Shown: one piece after another, positions 22,642 to 34,295 of the stretch
Layout of the letters: each line of letters opens with the position of its first letter
Position numbering within the stretch: the stretch's first letter is position 1
Assembly: GCA_003049465.1 (NCBI GenBank)
Contig: PYSS01000131.1
Coordinates: 42,508 to 106,507 of the forward strand
Length of the DNA stretch: 64,000 nucleotides
Reading direction: 5' to 3'
Origin: Magnaporthiopsis rhizophila
Taxonomy: Eukaryota > Ascomycota > Sordariomycetes > Magnaporthales > Magnaporthaceae
Notes under the pieces: generated by a model
What the model was told of the DNA's origin: nothing
Database searches by the model: none
Seen by the model: only the letters and a program-made list of their open reading frames with translations
Program-made: the position numbers and the translations under genes

Positions 22642-24059
22642 TCAGGTTTTTTTTTTTAAGCCAAATCCTTTTGGCCAAAACCTGCAGTTCTGTTTTTTTA
22701 TTAATAATAAGTATTTTTTTTTCTTATTATTTTCCGTTCTTTTCTTTTTAACAAAATATTTGGTCGGGTACAAAAATAAAAATTTTTTAACATTCGTTTA
22801 ACAATTTATTAGAACATCCTTTTTTTTTTTATTTTTTAATTTTTTTTTATAATACCTTTTTGTTTTGCTTATAAAACTATCGGCTTTTTTTCCTGCTAGG
22901 TATTTTCGAAAAACTTTTTTTGTTGCGCTAAATATATTTGTTTAAGGCGCACCCGGTGCGATATTTTAGGGATTTTTTTTAGCCAGCTGTAAAAAATTAC
23001 CGAGCAATATTTTAGGTTTAATGTTAAACTTGCAGCGGCCGAAAAGTTCCGTTAATAAGCTGAAAAATTAATATATATTAAAAATAATCGCGTTTTGCAG
23101 CTGTATATTTAAAAAAATTTGTGGTTTAAACGGATAATGCATATTATATATTATAAAATTAATAATATTAAGGAGCTAAAACGGGTTAAGCAAAAAAAAG
23201 CCGGAAAAACGGTTGTATAGGCCTTTGCTGCATTTTTAAACCTGTTGGTCCCCGATTTTTTTTTATTATTTCCGAGCTAGGCCAATTATAAGGCTAATTT
23301 TAACCTTAATTTATTAGTTTTGTTTTAATCAAATAAGTTATTTTAATACCGGCGTTCCGAGCCGAAATCCGAATTTTGGCATTAGTATTAATTTTTTTCC
23401 AAAAACCTTCCGCCGGTACTTTTCGAAAATTTTTAGCGCATTTTTTAGGTTTGTTTTTTTTTTTCAAATATTTTTTTTAATTTTATATCCTGCTTATTTA
23501 ACCAAATAATATTTGGTTCTATTAATAATATTTTTGTCCAAAATTTTTTTAATTTTATATTTTTATTTTGGGTCGATTTTTATTAATTTGTTATTTTTAA
23601 ACCCTAATAATGCTGATTTAAACAAATTAATGTAAAAAATCGGATAATTATATATGGTTAATAATAATTAAAATTTATAATTAATATCGGAAACTTTTCT
23701 TAAAATTTTAAACGATCCCAATTTTTTATAGTTTAGTTTATTATTTGGTTATTTTATTTTAATATTGCATCGGAAAAAATAAATGCTATTCTTTTTTTTA
23801 AAGGTTAGTTTCTCGATTTTTTTTTTATTAACCTGCATAAATATATATTACTGCAATTTTTTTAGCTTTGCCTGGAAATTTTTGTATAATTTAATAAATT
23901 TTTTTACCTATATTTCCGCTATTGGGGCATATAGGCCTGCTTTAAACTTTTTGTATATTATAAATATAAACCTATAATTTATATAAAATAATATAATTTT
24001 TATATTTTTATACACTGAACTGTTATATGCAAATTAAATTATAAAAAATAATTATACCC

Positions 24060-24365
24060 AATTATTTTATTTATAATTAATAAAATAATGTAAATATTAT
24101 TTTATGGTTTGGTTTATTCGTTTTATTTACTTATCCGTTTGCGGATAATAAGCTGTAAAAAAGGCATATTTTGCACCTAAACTGGTTATAAGCTATTTTC
24201 AAAATTTGCTATTAAACAGTTTGTTTCGGTCCGTAATTATGCATTTTAATGTTTTGTATTTTGCAATTATATTTCGGATAAAAATATAAACCAGTTTTAT
24301 AGTTTTTGCATTTTTTTTAAACGGTAAATATATAGTATATTTGGTAAATCGGTCGATTATTACCA
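24060..24365 (-). pseudogene. Gypsy integrase core remnant
   Basis: Minus-strand reading with few stops: IDRFTKYTIYLPFKKNAKT, then CIITDRNKLFNSKF, then FFTAYYPQTDK, a stop, IKRINQTIK. This is the classic gypsy integrase D..D..E pattern (VVDRLTKYA, IISDRDKLFTSKFW, TAYHPQTDGQTERIN). The two Asp remain. The catalytic Glu of TER is Lys (GAA to AAA), so the enzyme is inactive. Confidence 0.88.
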
Positions 24366-25449
24366 TAATATTATTATATTAAACATTTATAAAGGATTTT
24401 TTTAATTTGAATAGCTCTGTAATAAAATTTATTGTAACTTTTTGCCAAATTTTATTAAGCACTAATAAGGGCTAAAATAATTTATAAAATTTATATTTGT
24501 TTATTTTATTTTTTGTATAGCTTTTATAATTTTTAATTACTTTTTGTACCTTAGCGCAGATTTTTATAAATTTGTGGTGCTATCAAAATTTTTTCCAGGT
24601 TTTTGCAATTTTTTGGTATTTATTAGCTATTTAGTTATAAATTTATTGGATTTTTTTTAGGGTTTAGCTTTTTTATCGGGTTATTTTGGCCAATGCCCGT
24701 TATGCCAGAATTAGGGATCCGTTTGGTTTTTTGGCCAAAATTGCGTATATTTCCGGTAATATATTTATTTAATAGTTTAATTAACGGTTTAAAACATTTA
24801 TTTGGCCGTTTTTTAACCCTTTTTTAATTTTAATTTAAAGATTATAATTTTAAAAAAACTGGTTTTATTAAATTTGTTTTTTATTTAATATTTGGCTGGT
24901 GATAAATTGTAATAGGTTTTTATAATTGGTATATATCACAATTTGATAGTTAGTTTTGTACAGGTATATTTTTTATTTTTCCAAAATTTTAATAATAATA
25001 AGAAGCTTTTTATTATAAATTTGATAATTTAATTTTGGTTTATTTAATTTTTGCAAAAAAAATGCGCAAAAATACAACCTTTTTTGATCGTTTTATTATT
25101 TTAATTATTTTCTAATAGCAAAATCCAATATATTAATTTTAATTTCAAAAGGTTTTTTTGGGTTTGGTATTGCCAGTACCAGTATTTAAATAATAGCTTT
25201 TTTTAACAAATCAAAAATTATTTATTTTTGTATCCCTTAATAAAATTGGGTATTATTTTTAATAAAATTTGTAAATAATATGGCCTTTTTGCTAAAATTT
25301 CGGATAAATTTTCGGTAAAAGTTCAGGAATCCCAAAAAATTTTGCATTTTTTTGATTATAATAAATACAGGCCAATTTTTTATTGCCTGTACTTTTTTGG
25401 ATTTTATCCAAATTTTCCCTTATTTAATAATAAACCCGAAAAAAATTAT

Positions 25450-25960
25450 TTTTAAAAAATACCATGTATATTTATCCGGATTAACCAAAAGTTTTATATT
25501 TTGCAATTTTTATAACACCTTATATACATATTATTTGTATTTTTCCAATATATTTGAAAAAATTAAAATATTATCCAGGTATACAAAGGCAAAAATATCG
25601 AGGTACTTTTGCAATATATGGTTAATTATTTGCTGGAATATGGCTGGTATATTAATAAACCTAAAAATTATTATTAATAATTCGAAAATTTTAAACTTGG
25701 TTTAAAAAGTGGTTTTTTATTTATTTTTTTTTTTAATTTTTAACAAGCCATAAATTTTGCATAAATTTAGAACTATAAATCACCGGCTTTTTCCGAACCT
25801 ATTTTTAAGTTTGTCGATTAAAAATAAAAAATACCAATCTTTTATTATTTTCTAATTTAATGGATAATAATTGATACATATTTGTTCCTTTCCGTTTTTT
25901 TTGGAAATAAATAAAATTTTATATCCCATAAAAAAATCGAAAGGTTTGGTAAATTTTTTC
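25450..25960 (-). pseudogene. Gypsy reverse transcriptase remnant
   Basis: Minus strand. It reads FKKNGKEQICINY.. and KIIKDWYFLFLIDKL near 25930-25830, and AFVYLDNILIFSNIF near 25592-25549. The RT catalytic box YLDD is YLDN, as in fragment D. Stops interrupt the frame. Confidence 0.85.
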
Positions 25961-27899
25961 CTGATTTTTTCCTTTAATTATTTTTATAATAGCTTTTTTT
26001 GCCAAGGGTTTAATTAATACAATTTTTGATACTTAAATTATATTTCCGATTTAAATTTAATTTTGTGATCAAACGATCCGTATTCCGGTAATACTATTTT
26101 CAAATTTTTCTGGAATAATTTTCAATATTTGTAGTATTTTTTAGGGATATTTTTAAATTTATTTTTGATAATTTTCTGTTTGTTAGGTTTGTTTGCATCC
26201 GTATTTATTAATATTTTGGTTAGTACGGTTTGCCAGGATTAATTGTTATATTTTGCTACTGTTATAATTATCCTTTTTAATATCCGATTTTTATTATTTG
26301 GGGCCCGTAATTATTGGGCTTTTTTGCTGGTTAATAATAATTTTTTTTATTAAATTTGTTCGGTAATTTAATTTATTAAAAAATTATACTTTTTAAATTA
26401 TAGAATACTTAAAATTAGGTTTTTTTTTTTTATATTTATAATATTCAGAATTATTTTGCAAATTTTTCCTAAAAATCGAAATTTAAAATGATTAGTTTTA
26501 ATATCGATTTTTCTTTTATTAAATATAATTGGCTTCTATTTTATTATTATAAAGTTATATGGTTTTTTTTTTTAACATATTAAAATGCTGTATTTTTTTA
26601 CCGTTTTTGGCGAAAAATAATTTTTTTAAATTTTATAATCGATTATAATTTTTATTTTTTGCCCTTTTTAATATATCGTTATTTTGATATATTTATACTG
26701 GTCGGTAATTGTTATTGCTAAGGATTTTACTGGTTATTGCCTTATTTGTGCCCTATTTTTGGGTAAGCTTTTTAGTTTTTTGTTTGGGGTGCTTTTTTTT
26801 GGCCCCCGGCTGTTCCTGCGGATTAAACAAACCTATCCATTCAGGCCCTCGTTTTTTTTTTCATATATATTTTGCATTTTGGTTTTTTGCACATTTGGTA
26901 TAAAAGGATTCCTGTTAGGTATATTATAAGGTAGGCTGGTAATAGTTTAAAAATTATTGCAAAATTTTTATAACCCATTTTTGCTATTTACTATTTCGAA
27001 AGCTGGTATTTTTGTTATGGGTACCGTATTAATTTTTTTTTTTTTTTCTATGGAAAAAAATTATGCTTTAATTTTTTGGCCATATATTATTTATAATTAT
27101 TATATAAATATTTGGCCCAAAAAAGTTTATTATAATAGCCTGTATTAGGGTTTATATTTTTGTAGTTTAATATATATAACTGCGCTAATTATTAATTTAG
27201 GTTTGGAATATTTTTAAATGGTGCCCCGTAATAAATAACCGATTGGTTATTTTTTAACCAATCCAGGGGCTTTTTTTTATCGTTTTGCGCCGGTTTTTTG
27301 CATATTAAACCGTTAATAGGTTTGGGCTAATCCCAAAATTATTAATTTGTTTCCCGGAATTTGAATAAAGTATATGCTTTCCGTATTTTTTTTTTGGTTA
27401 TAAAGGGTTATTTTTTTATATCGATTAATTATTAATCGAATTTTTGCTAAAATTTTTTAAAATTAACCATATATTGTTTTTTGTTGGGTTTTTTATCGTT
27501 AAGGTCCATTTCCGTAATTTTCCAATATTTTATTAGGTTTAATTTTTCTTCCTAGGCTTATAACCAATATGTTTGGCTTATAAACAGTTTTACTTTTGCA
27601 TTTATATTTAAGCTTTTTTCGAAATTATTAATTAAAATATTTAATATATTTTTGCACCGGGCTAATTTTTCAAATTTTTTATTATTATCCCGGGATTGGC
27701 CAGTTTATTATAATATAGCAAACTATTATTTAGAATAATACCCTGTGGTATTTTTATCGGAATAATAAATTATATAATTTTTATTAAAATAATAAATCCA
27801 ATTAAATAATGCTTTAAAATACAGGCTTTTTTTTGTTATTTATTTAATTATTTTGGAAAAATTTGGGGTTATGGGCTAATAGCCTTTTGGCGCACCTTT

Positions 27900-28892
27900 T
27901 TAGCAAAAAACGGCCGTTTATCGGTTTTTCTGCGAACAATTTTTTTTAATATATCCTTTTTTTTTATATTTGAAATATTTTCTATTTTTGGGATTCTTAA
28001 ACCTAATATATTTTTATTTTTTATATTAATATATAATTTTTATGCTAAAATTTATAAATTTAAGGTATATATTATAAACTATAAATTATTATTATTTTGC
28101 TTTTTTTTGGTTAGTTTTATTATTTTATGCTACTGGTTTAATTTGCTAAATTTTTTTTTTAAAGTAATATTTGTACAGTTTATTATTAATACGGATAACC
28201 GTAATAATATAATCGATAAAATTTTTAGGTTATTTTTGTTTGAACAGTTTATTTTTCACATTATTTTTTAGCTTTTAATAAAATTGGATTATTTTAGTAT
28301 TTTCCGTTTAGTTAAATTTGTTAATCAGTTATTGGAATTCGGAAATATAGGTTAATATAAAACCTTTTTACCGAAATTAAAGCAATTCCCTTTTGGCCAT
28401 CCGTTTTTTGTTAATTTGTTCAAAAATTTTGGCAACTTTTTTACCAAATTTTTCGAAATTAGCAAATATTAATTTGGTTTTTTTTTTGGATTTATTGTGC
28501 TTTTTTAAATAATCGGACCAAATAGGTTCGAATTAATCTTTAATTTTGCTATTTAGGTATATGGTTATATAAGTAATTTTTTATTTTTTTTACTAAAAAT
28601 GATCTCGATAAAACAGGAAATATTTTTTATATTTGGTTAGGAATATTTTAATTTTGCTTTTTTTCCCGTTATATTTATTAGATAAAAGAAATTTGTAAAA
28701 TTTAATAGCAATATAGGGTTTGGTTTAAGTTTTTTTAAGTTTCTCAATTTCCGCAATAAATATTTGTATGGCCGCCGAAAGATTGTTATACATTTTGCCA
28801 GCAATAGTAATATTCTCGGGTTTTTTGCCTGCAATTAATATAATTGCTACTGTTTATTATTTTCGGTAAGTATTAAATAGGATCAGTTAAAA
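27900..28892 (-). pseudogene. Gypsy gag remnant of element A-II
   Basis: Minus-strand region directly after the 5' LTR. A 65-codon frame (28834-28637) ends in LNFTNFFYLINITGKK, and an overlapping frame resembles the gag starts of copies A1 and A2 (AGKKPENITIAGKMYNN). Further downstream the frame is destroyed. Confidence 0.7.
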
Positions 28893-29373
28893 TGTTACAA
28901 ATAATTTTTTATTTTTAGGGTAGGGTATATTAGGAAAGGTGCTAAATAGTATGGTTTTTATAAGGTTGCTTGTGCTAGGAACTGGGGTAGTAATAAAGGT
29001 TTCGATTACTTGCCCAAAGGAATGCTTTGAAACTAATTTAGGTTAATTAATACCAAAATTTTAATTAAGAATTATTTAATATAATAAGAAACTTTTGTTT
29101 TATATACCCGTGATTTTTTTGTGCCAGACTTGTGCTATATTTATTATGGGTGATATATGGTGATTGCACCGATCGCATATATTAATCTGGTGTTAATTGT
29201 AATATATTTATTCCCGATATATTATGCTTATTGCTGACCCTGGCGGTTATATGACCTTTTTTGTTAGCATGGCTTTGGTTATTTGGCCCCTGGCTTTTAT
29301 AACTGCGGGGTAGAGGCGTCCCGCTGGGGGTTAGCCCCAGCCCTCCTGTCCCCTGCCAGCTGTGGTTGTAATA
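28893..29373 (-). repeat. 5' LTR of gypsy element A-II
   Basis: 481 bp; on the minus strand it begins TATTACAACCACAGCTGG next to TSD CACCC and ends TTTGTAACA at 28893. It is less mutated than its partner in the outermost 150 bp. Confidence 0.92.
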
Positions 29374-29525
29374 CACCCCCTCGAGGCCAGAGGTTCTTCT
29401 TTCTTATGCGTAACACAAACGCATAGTGCACAATAATAAGACTTTTCCAGATCATAAAGATCGTTGTTCACCGCTTTTAAAGCGCTCCGAGCCGACTTAA
29501 CAGGAGTAACTCACTCCTACCAACA
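29374..29525 (+). repeat. Copia-type LTR C, right part
   Basis: Includes the second copy of the CACCC duplication (29374-29378) and continues LTR C to its end CCAACA at 29525. The last 80 bp match the copia element B LTR end in reverse: TTGTTCACC, GCTCCGAGCCGACT and CAGGAGTAACTCACTCCTACCAACA-type ends are shared with substitutions. It holds a 7-bp hairpin (TATGCGT/ACGCATA, near 29417-29437). Confidence 0.78.
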
Positions 29526-31455
29526 AAAAGCTTAATAAGTGGGCACCGTGTGTAATTAACAAATTAGTAATAAAACGCAACGTATAAATTTAAGTTAACG
29601 TAAGGATTTTATGAAATTTTATAAAAGTTTTGATAGTGGCACAGAGCGCGCGCGTGCCGTCGGTGTGAAAATGTAACCTAGGTGAAAAGATTGATAATCG
29701 CCCCCTGCAACCGGCTTTTGACAAGCGCCGGCGAGGAAGATCTATCGGGGCGATAGTGGTAGAGGCGACGTGGGGAGCCCGTCGGACCCCCGGGCGGCGA
29801 CAGGCGACCATTGCAAGGCTTATTAAAATGAGTAGGACCGAGACCGGTCGCCGCCGCTATGCTGTCAAGCCTTTTTACTTAGGCTCCTCCCGTCCCGTCG
29901 GGCTTTGCTAGGTGCCGAGCCGTTCTGAAACCGCGTCTTTTCTTTAACACCCAGGAAGATAGAGTTAAGGGGAAATGCGGGACATGACCTGTCAAAAGGA
30001 CGGGAAGATCGTTAATCTTTACCCTTTTTGTATATTGTGGATTTTCGTTTCAAGCAAACGTGCCTGCCGCGGCCTGCCCCGGCCGACCTGCCTTCATTTC
30101 GCATAACGGCGCTCACTGTACTGTACGAATCAGCCCCCATGACAGGTTCTGGACCTGTCTGTGGGTTCCATCTGCCGCTCCACAAACAGGTAGACGATGT
30201 CGACTCCTGTCGCCGGCCCTGTAGGGTACGACGAGCGGAAAAGGAGATTATACTTGCTTTTTTTCCGCTGCGTGTCTGTGGAGCATGCCCTCGCTTCCTG
30301 CCGCCGTCCGCTGCCATATTAGCCCATTCCCAATCTGGCTGGTACGATTTAAACTTTCACCTGCCATCCTAACTGCCCTGCCCTGCCGATGCCGCGTTTA
30401 TCCAACCTGCGCTTATTTTCGGAAAAGAAAAAAAAAAACCCCCGGTAAGCTCCGCTTCGATCTCATAACGCTGCTCCAGGCGCCGTTAAGGTGCGGGCGT
30501 TTGCGCCACCACGCCTTGGTAGAGTGTGTGGCGCAGTCCCGGTTAAAGTCGGGACTTTGTACGGGTTGAACCCGTAATAACCCGCTTTTTATTCTTCGTT
30601 TTTGGGTCGTTTTACGTTTGTAAGTTTGGGTTTTACAATTTATAAAACTTTATATATAAAATAAATACTTACATAAAATATAAACTAGCAGCTGGTTTAA
30701 AAGTGCTTTTTTTACTTAATCTTACATAATATTACTATACAAAAGTACAAATGGTATTATATAAGTATTTAAATACGAATTTATTTTTTTCTTACCTATA
30801 TTTATTTAAAAATTAACATATATATTATATTTATTTATTTATTTAAATCTTTAGAAAAGAAATGTGTAATTTATATGTGCAACGTATTACCATATAATAT
30901 TAACGTATTTAAATAAAATTATTAATACGTAAAGAAGGAAATAATTATTTTTAATATATTTAAAATGCTCCGTTTTTGTTTAGAAAAAAAAAGATTAAAG
31001 GTAAAAGGTAAAATCTTTTTTTAAAATAAACAGTAGAAAGGAAGAATAACGGTAGAAAAGGACGAAGAAGGCGGTTGCAAGCGACAAGACAAACGGTGGA
31101 AGACGACGAACAAAACGGTGCAAGACGACAAGAAGAACGGTAAGCAAGAAAGGATTTGTTCCATCCAGCGGAGGGGTGTCTTCAGCAGTGACTCATTTTC
31201 CACCAGTTTCAAATCTGTATAATCTAAGGGGTCCTTGTTACGGAGCAGCCACGGCTCCTCTCCAGCTAGGGTATATAGACGGCCTTCCGCCCTCAGATAG
31301 ACGGGAGTTCTTTCTCTTCCTCCCTCGCGCAACAACAAGCTCTTTCAAGGACACCTAGGTATTGCACTGTGGCAGTCCTAAGTGTTCTCTGATGGCAAGA
31401 CTGCTACCGTTGTAATTACCAACCAGCTCTGGTACAGAGATAAACCGAAGAGAAA
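29526..31455. other. Non-coding buffer between retrotransposons and P450 gene
   Basis: 29526-30560 is mixed composition with no supportable gene. 30560-31020 is again strongly AT-rich without recognisable element ends. 31020-31455 is the P450 promoter side, with a TATA-like site at 31271. No LTR ends or target duplications were found here. Confidence 0.5.
31271..31280 (+). promoter_or_regulatory. TATA-like box of P450 gene
   Basis: GTATATAGAC about 180 bases upstream of the start codon in the only GC-balanced stretch before the gene. It is inferred from position and sequence only. Confidence 0.4.
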
Positions 31456-33193
31456 ATGGGTTTGATACCAATCCTCGGCCTCACCGGCTTTACGGCCATC
31501 ATCGTCTACTGGCTGGTCCAGCTTACCTCCGTCTGGCTCAGGCGCCGACGCATCGCGTCCAGGAACCTATGCCAGCCACCCAAGAAGCTTTTTCAGTGGG
31601 ATCCCTTCCTCGGCATCGACGTGGTGCTCGAGAACCTGCGGGCGGCCAGGAACTACGGCTTCTTGGCGCTGCTCAAGAAGCGGCACGCCGAGAACGGGCT
31701 CACCTTCACGACCAACACATTCTTCCGCACCACCATCAACACGTGCGACCCCAAGGTCATCCAGTCGGTCCTGGCCTTGCAGTTCCACGACTTCGAGATG
31801 GGCTCGCTCCGGCGCAAGAGCGCGAGCCCGCTGCTGGGCAGGGGCATCTTCACCACCGACAACGAGATCTGGGCTCATCAGCGCGCCCTCATCCGGCCCA
31901 GCTTCGTGCGGGCCCAAGTTACTGACTTCACCGTCTTTGAGCACCACGTAAACCAGCTCATCCAGCTCATCGAGAGGGAGAACTATACCGTGGACCTGCA
32001 GCAGCTGTTTTTCCGGATGGTAGGTTCTCGGTCCAGTAGATCTCACACGCCGACCACCCTTACGTACATATACTGACAAGGGAGGATGAAACAAACTAGG
32101 TCTTGGACTCCAACAGCGAGTATCTCTTTGGCGAGTCCGTCGGGCTCATGTCCTCGGACGGCGCCGACTCGGCCCACACCTTCCACAGCGCACTCGACTA
32201 CGCGCAGCAGGGCACCATCCTACGGCTCCGGCTCGGCAACATCATGTTCATCCACCGCGACCAGAAGTTCCGGGACGCCTGCAAGACGGTGCACGCCTAT
32301 GCCGAAAAGTTCGTCGCCCAGGCCCTCGAGTTTCGGCGCCGCCAAGACAAGGAGAAGCAGAGCGATACGCTGGTGGACGTCGACGTCGACGGCGAGCCCA
32401 AGGACGACTTCGGCCGCCACAAGTACGTCTTCCTCAACGAGCTGGCCAAGGACACCGACGACCCGATCCTGCTGCGCGACCAGATCGTCAACATGCTCCT
32501 GGCGGCCCGCGACACCACGGCCGGCCTGATCTCGTTCGCCTTTTTCCTGCTCGCCCGCTCGCCCAGGGCCTGGGACAAGCTGCGGGCGGACGTGCTCGCG
32601 CACTACACGGAGCCGCTGACGCATGAGGCCCTCATGGGGATGACGTATCTTCGCTATGTTGTGCAGGAGAGTAAGTTGCACTTACACACCTCCCTCTTGC
32701 GCTTTCCACTGCCGTATTTTGCGTGGCCCGTCACTAACAACAACCCAACCAACCCGCACAAAAAGCCCTCCGCCTCTTCCCGCCCATCGCAACCAACAGC
32801 CGCATGGCCAACAAGGACACCTGGCTCCCCGCGGGCGGCGGCCCCGACGGCAAGCAGCCGCTGCTGGTGCGCAAGAAGAACGTGGTGACGTACAGCACCT
32901 TTGTGATGCACCGGCGCCCGGAGCACTTCGGGCCCGACGCCGACGAGTTCCGCCCGGAGCGCTGGGAGGACGCCCGGCCCGGCTGGGAGTTCTTGCCCTT
33001 CAACGGCGGGCCCCGCGTCTGCCCCGGCCAGAAGTTTGCAAACACCGAGGCGTCGTACACCATCGCCCGCCTGGCCAGGGCCTTCAAGGCCATCCACAGC
33101 CTCGACCCGGACGAGGATTGGCGCGAGCAGCTCACGCTGTCGCTGACGCTGAACAATGGCGTCCGGGTCCGGCTGGAGCCTGATGACCAGTGA
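31456..33193 (+). CDS. CYP52-like cytochrome P450 (alkane/fatty-acid hydroxylase type)
   Basis: Three exons (31456-32019, 32100-32670, 32766-33193) with introns GTAGGT..TAG and GTAAGT..AG; the product has 520 residues. An N-terminal membrane anchor (about residues 3-28) is followed by RRRR, so the enzyme should face the cytosol from the ER. C-helix NEIWAHQRALIRPSF, I-helix AARDTTAG (323-330), ETLR (ExxR, 378-381; completed only by splicing), FRPERW, and the haem box FNGGPRVCPG with Cys464. FLPFNGGPR.C.GQKFA is typical of the CYP52 group, whose members hydroxylate the terminal carbon of alkanes and fatty acids. Exact family and substrate cannot be fixed. All key residues are intact, so it looks functional although it is the first gene beside the RIP-damaged block. 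Confidence 0.95.
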
Positions 33194-33657
33194 GGATGGG
33201 AAAGAATGAAGACTTGACAAAGAACAAAGATGGGTGGTTTGTGCAGCAAAGAGTAAGGTGTCTTGCTGGTGTATGACCCGTTTTGAGCTTCTCCAAAGCT
33301 ATTGCAGGTCTGGCTACTGCAGCCCATGTACACGCACCCCTGCAAGAATCTCTCCAAATATCCTCTCCCTCCGCCGGATCTGTCGGCGTCCTCTCCTTAC
33401 CCGCCCATACCATCCGCAGTCCGTCCCTATTATTTCCAACAGACCAGAGATACAAGCAAAACATGGAAGCAAATTCTCTTTCTGCGACTTACCTTGGTGC
33501 AGATTTGTTCGGTCCCCTGGGTTTCCGAGTTAGGAAAGTAAGCAATCCACCCGTGCCTCCTTTAGCGAGCGCAGCTGCCTACCATCACGATGGGTCCGCG
33601 ATGGACGCATAAGTCAGTCACCGGCCACGGCATCACCAATCAAAGCGAGTCATCTCA
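33194..33657. other. Intergenic, P450 3' side
   Basis: No gene seen; short frames only. Probably the P450 3' untranslated region and the upstream region of the tRNA gene. Confidence 0.5.
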
Positions 33658-33739
33658 TCTTTGGTAGTATAGTGGTTAGTATGTGAGCTTGTCATCAAAA
33701 ACAACGCTCGAGACCCGGGTTCAATTCCCGGCCAGAGAG
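33658..33739 (+). tRNA. tRNA-Asp (anticodon GTC) with a 10-nt intron
   Basis: 82 nt. Acceptor stem TCTTTGG pairs with CCAGAGA (one G-T pair), discriminator base G. D-arm region GTATAGTGGTTAGT; anticodon stem TGAGC/GCTCG with loop TT-GTC-A; T arm CCGGG-TTCAATT-CCCGG. Ten extra bases between position 37 and 38 (tcaaaaacaa) fit a canonical tRNA intron. Removing them gives a 72-nt tRNA with normal loops. A T-rich stretch follows at 33747-33758 and would serve as polymerase III terminator. Confidence 0.92.
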
Positions 33740-34295
33740 TCTACTTTGATGTTTTCCTTTTTGACCGATGTGCGATGGTCTTGAATATCAGCGACTTTTT
33801 TTTTCGAGCGGCTAAACCTGGTATCCCATGTCGATCCTAAGATCCGACCTGGGGGTTCGACCGCTGCCGGCACGCGGGTATAAAGCAAGGGCAGGCAACA
33901 CTATCTGTAGCTCGAGCGCGTACATGCAAGCACACAAAATGCTCCAGCACTGCGACGGCAGTTTTGAGGGAAGTAGGCACGAGGCTGCAAATATCTCTCA
34001 GCGATCCGTCTACGTCTTACAAAGTCCATGCTACCTTGGGGACCGCGGCGCGGGCTTAGCACGGTTACAGTTCGCGAGTTGGCTTTCAAAATTCATTATC
34101 GCCGATTGTGGTGGCGAATACCCTGCTCTGTATTGATCGTGAGCTACCTTGGCATGCAAGATGCCCTTTTCCCAGTCTAGATACACAATCTCATTCCCCC
34201 ATGCCCATGTGATCATCAAGTAAACCGCCAAGCCCGTTGATTCTATCATGCATCGTCATTCAGAGGCACATCAAGTTCAAGTCCATCCGCTCGCC
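33740..34295. other. Intergenic between tRNA and zinc transporter
   Basis: No supportable gene. The right end must contain the 3' untranslated region of the minus-strand transporter. Confidence 0.5.

Larger units (their letters stand above)
7281..29373. repeat. AT-rich, RIP-damaged retrotransposon block
   Basis: About 22 kb that is mostly A and T, with stop codons in every frame and almost no open frame beyond 80 codons. Readable remnants of gypsy and copia proteins show changes that follow G-to-A or C-to-T on one strand or the other: gag start ATG to ATA, RT YLDD to YLDN, integrase catalytic Glu to Lys. This is the pattern known from repeat-induced point mutation in ascomycetes. Only parts of the LTRs remain GC-rich. 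The individual elements are listed separately. Confidence 0.93.
22161..29373 (-). mobile_element. Complete but dead Ty3/gypsy retrotransposon (element A-II)
   Basis: 7213 bp bounded by two 481-bp LTRs and flanked by the 5-bp duplication CACCC (22156-22160 and 29374-29378). Coding strand is minus. The order read from the right is 5' LTR, gag (from about 28830), protease, RT (about 25960-25450), RNase H (about 25240-24990), integrase (about 24365-24060) and 3' LTR, the normal gypsy order. All parts carry many stops. It landed inside copia-type LTR C, splitting a 9-bp hairpin stem of that LTR. Confidence 0.94.
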
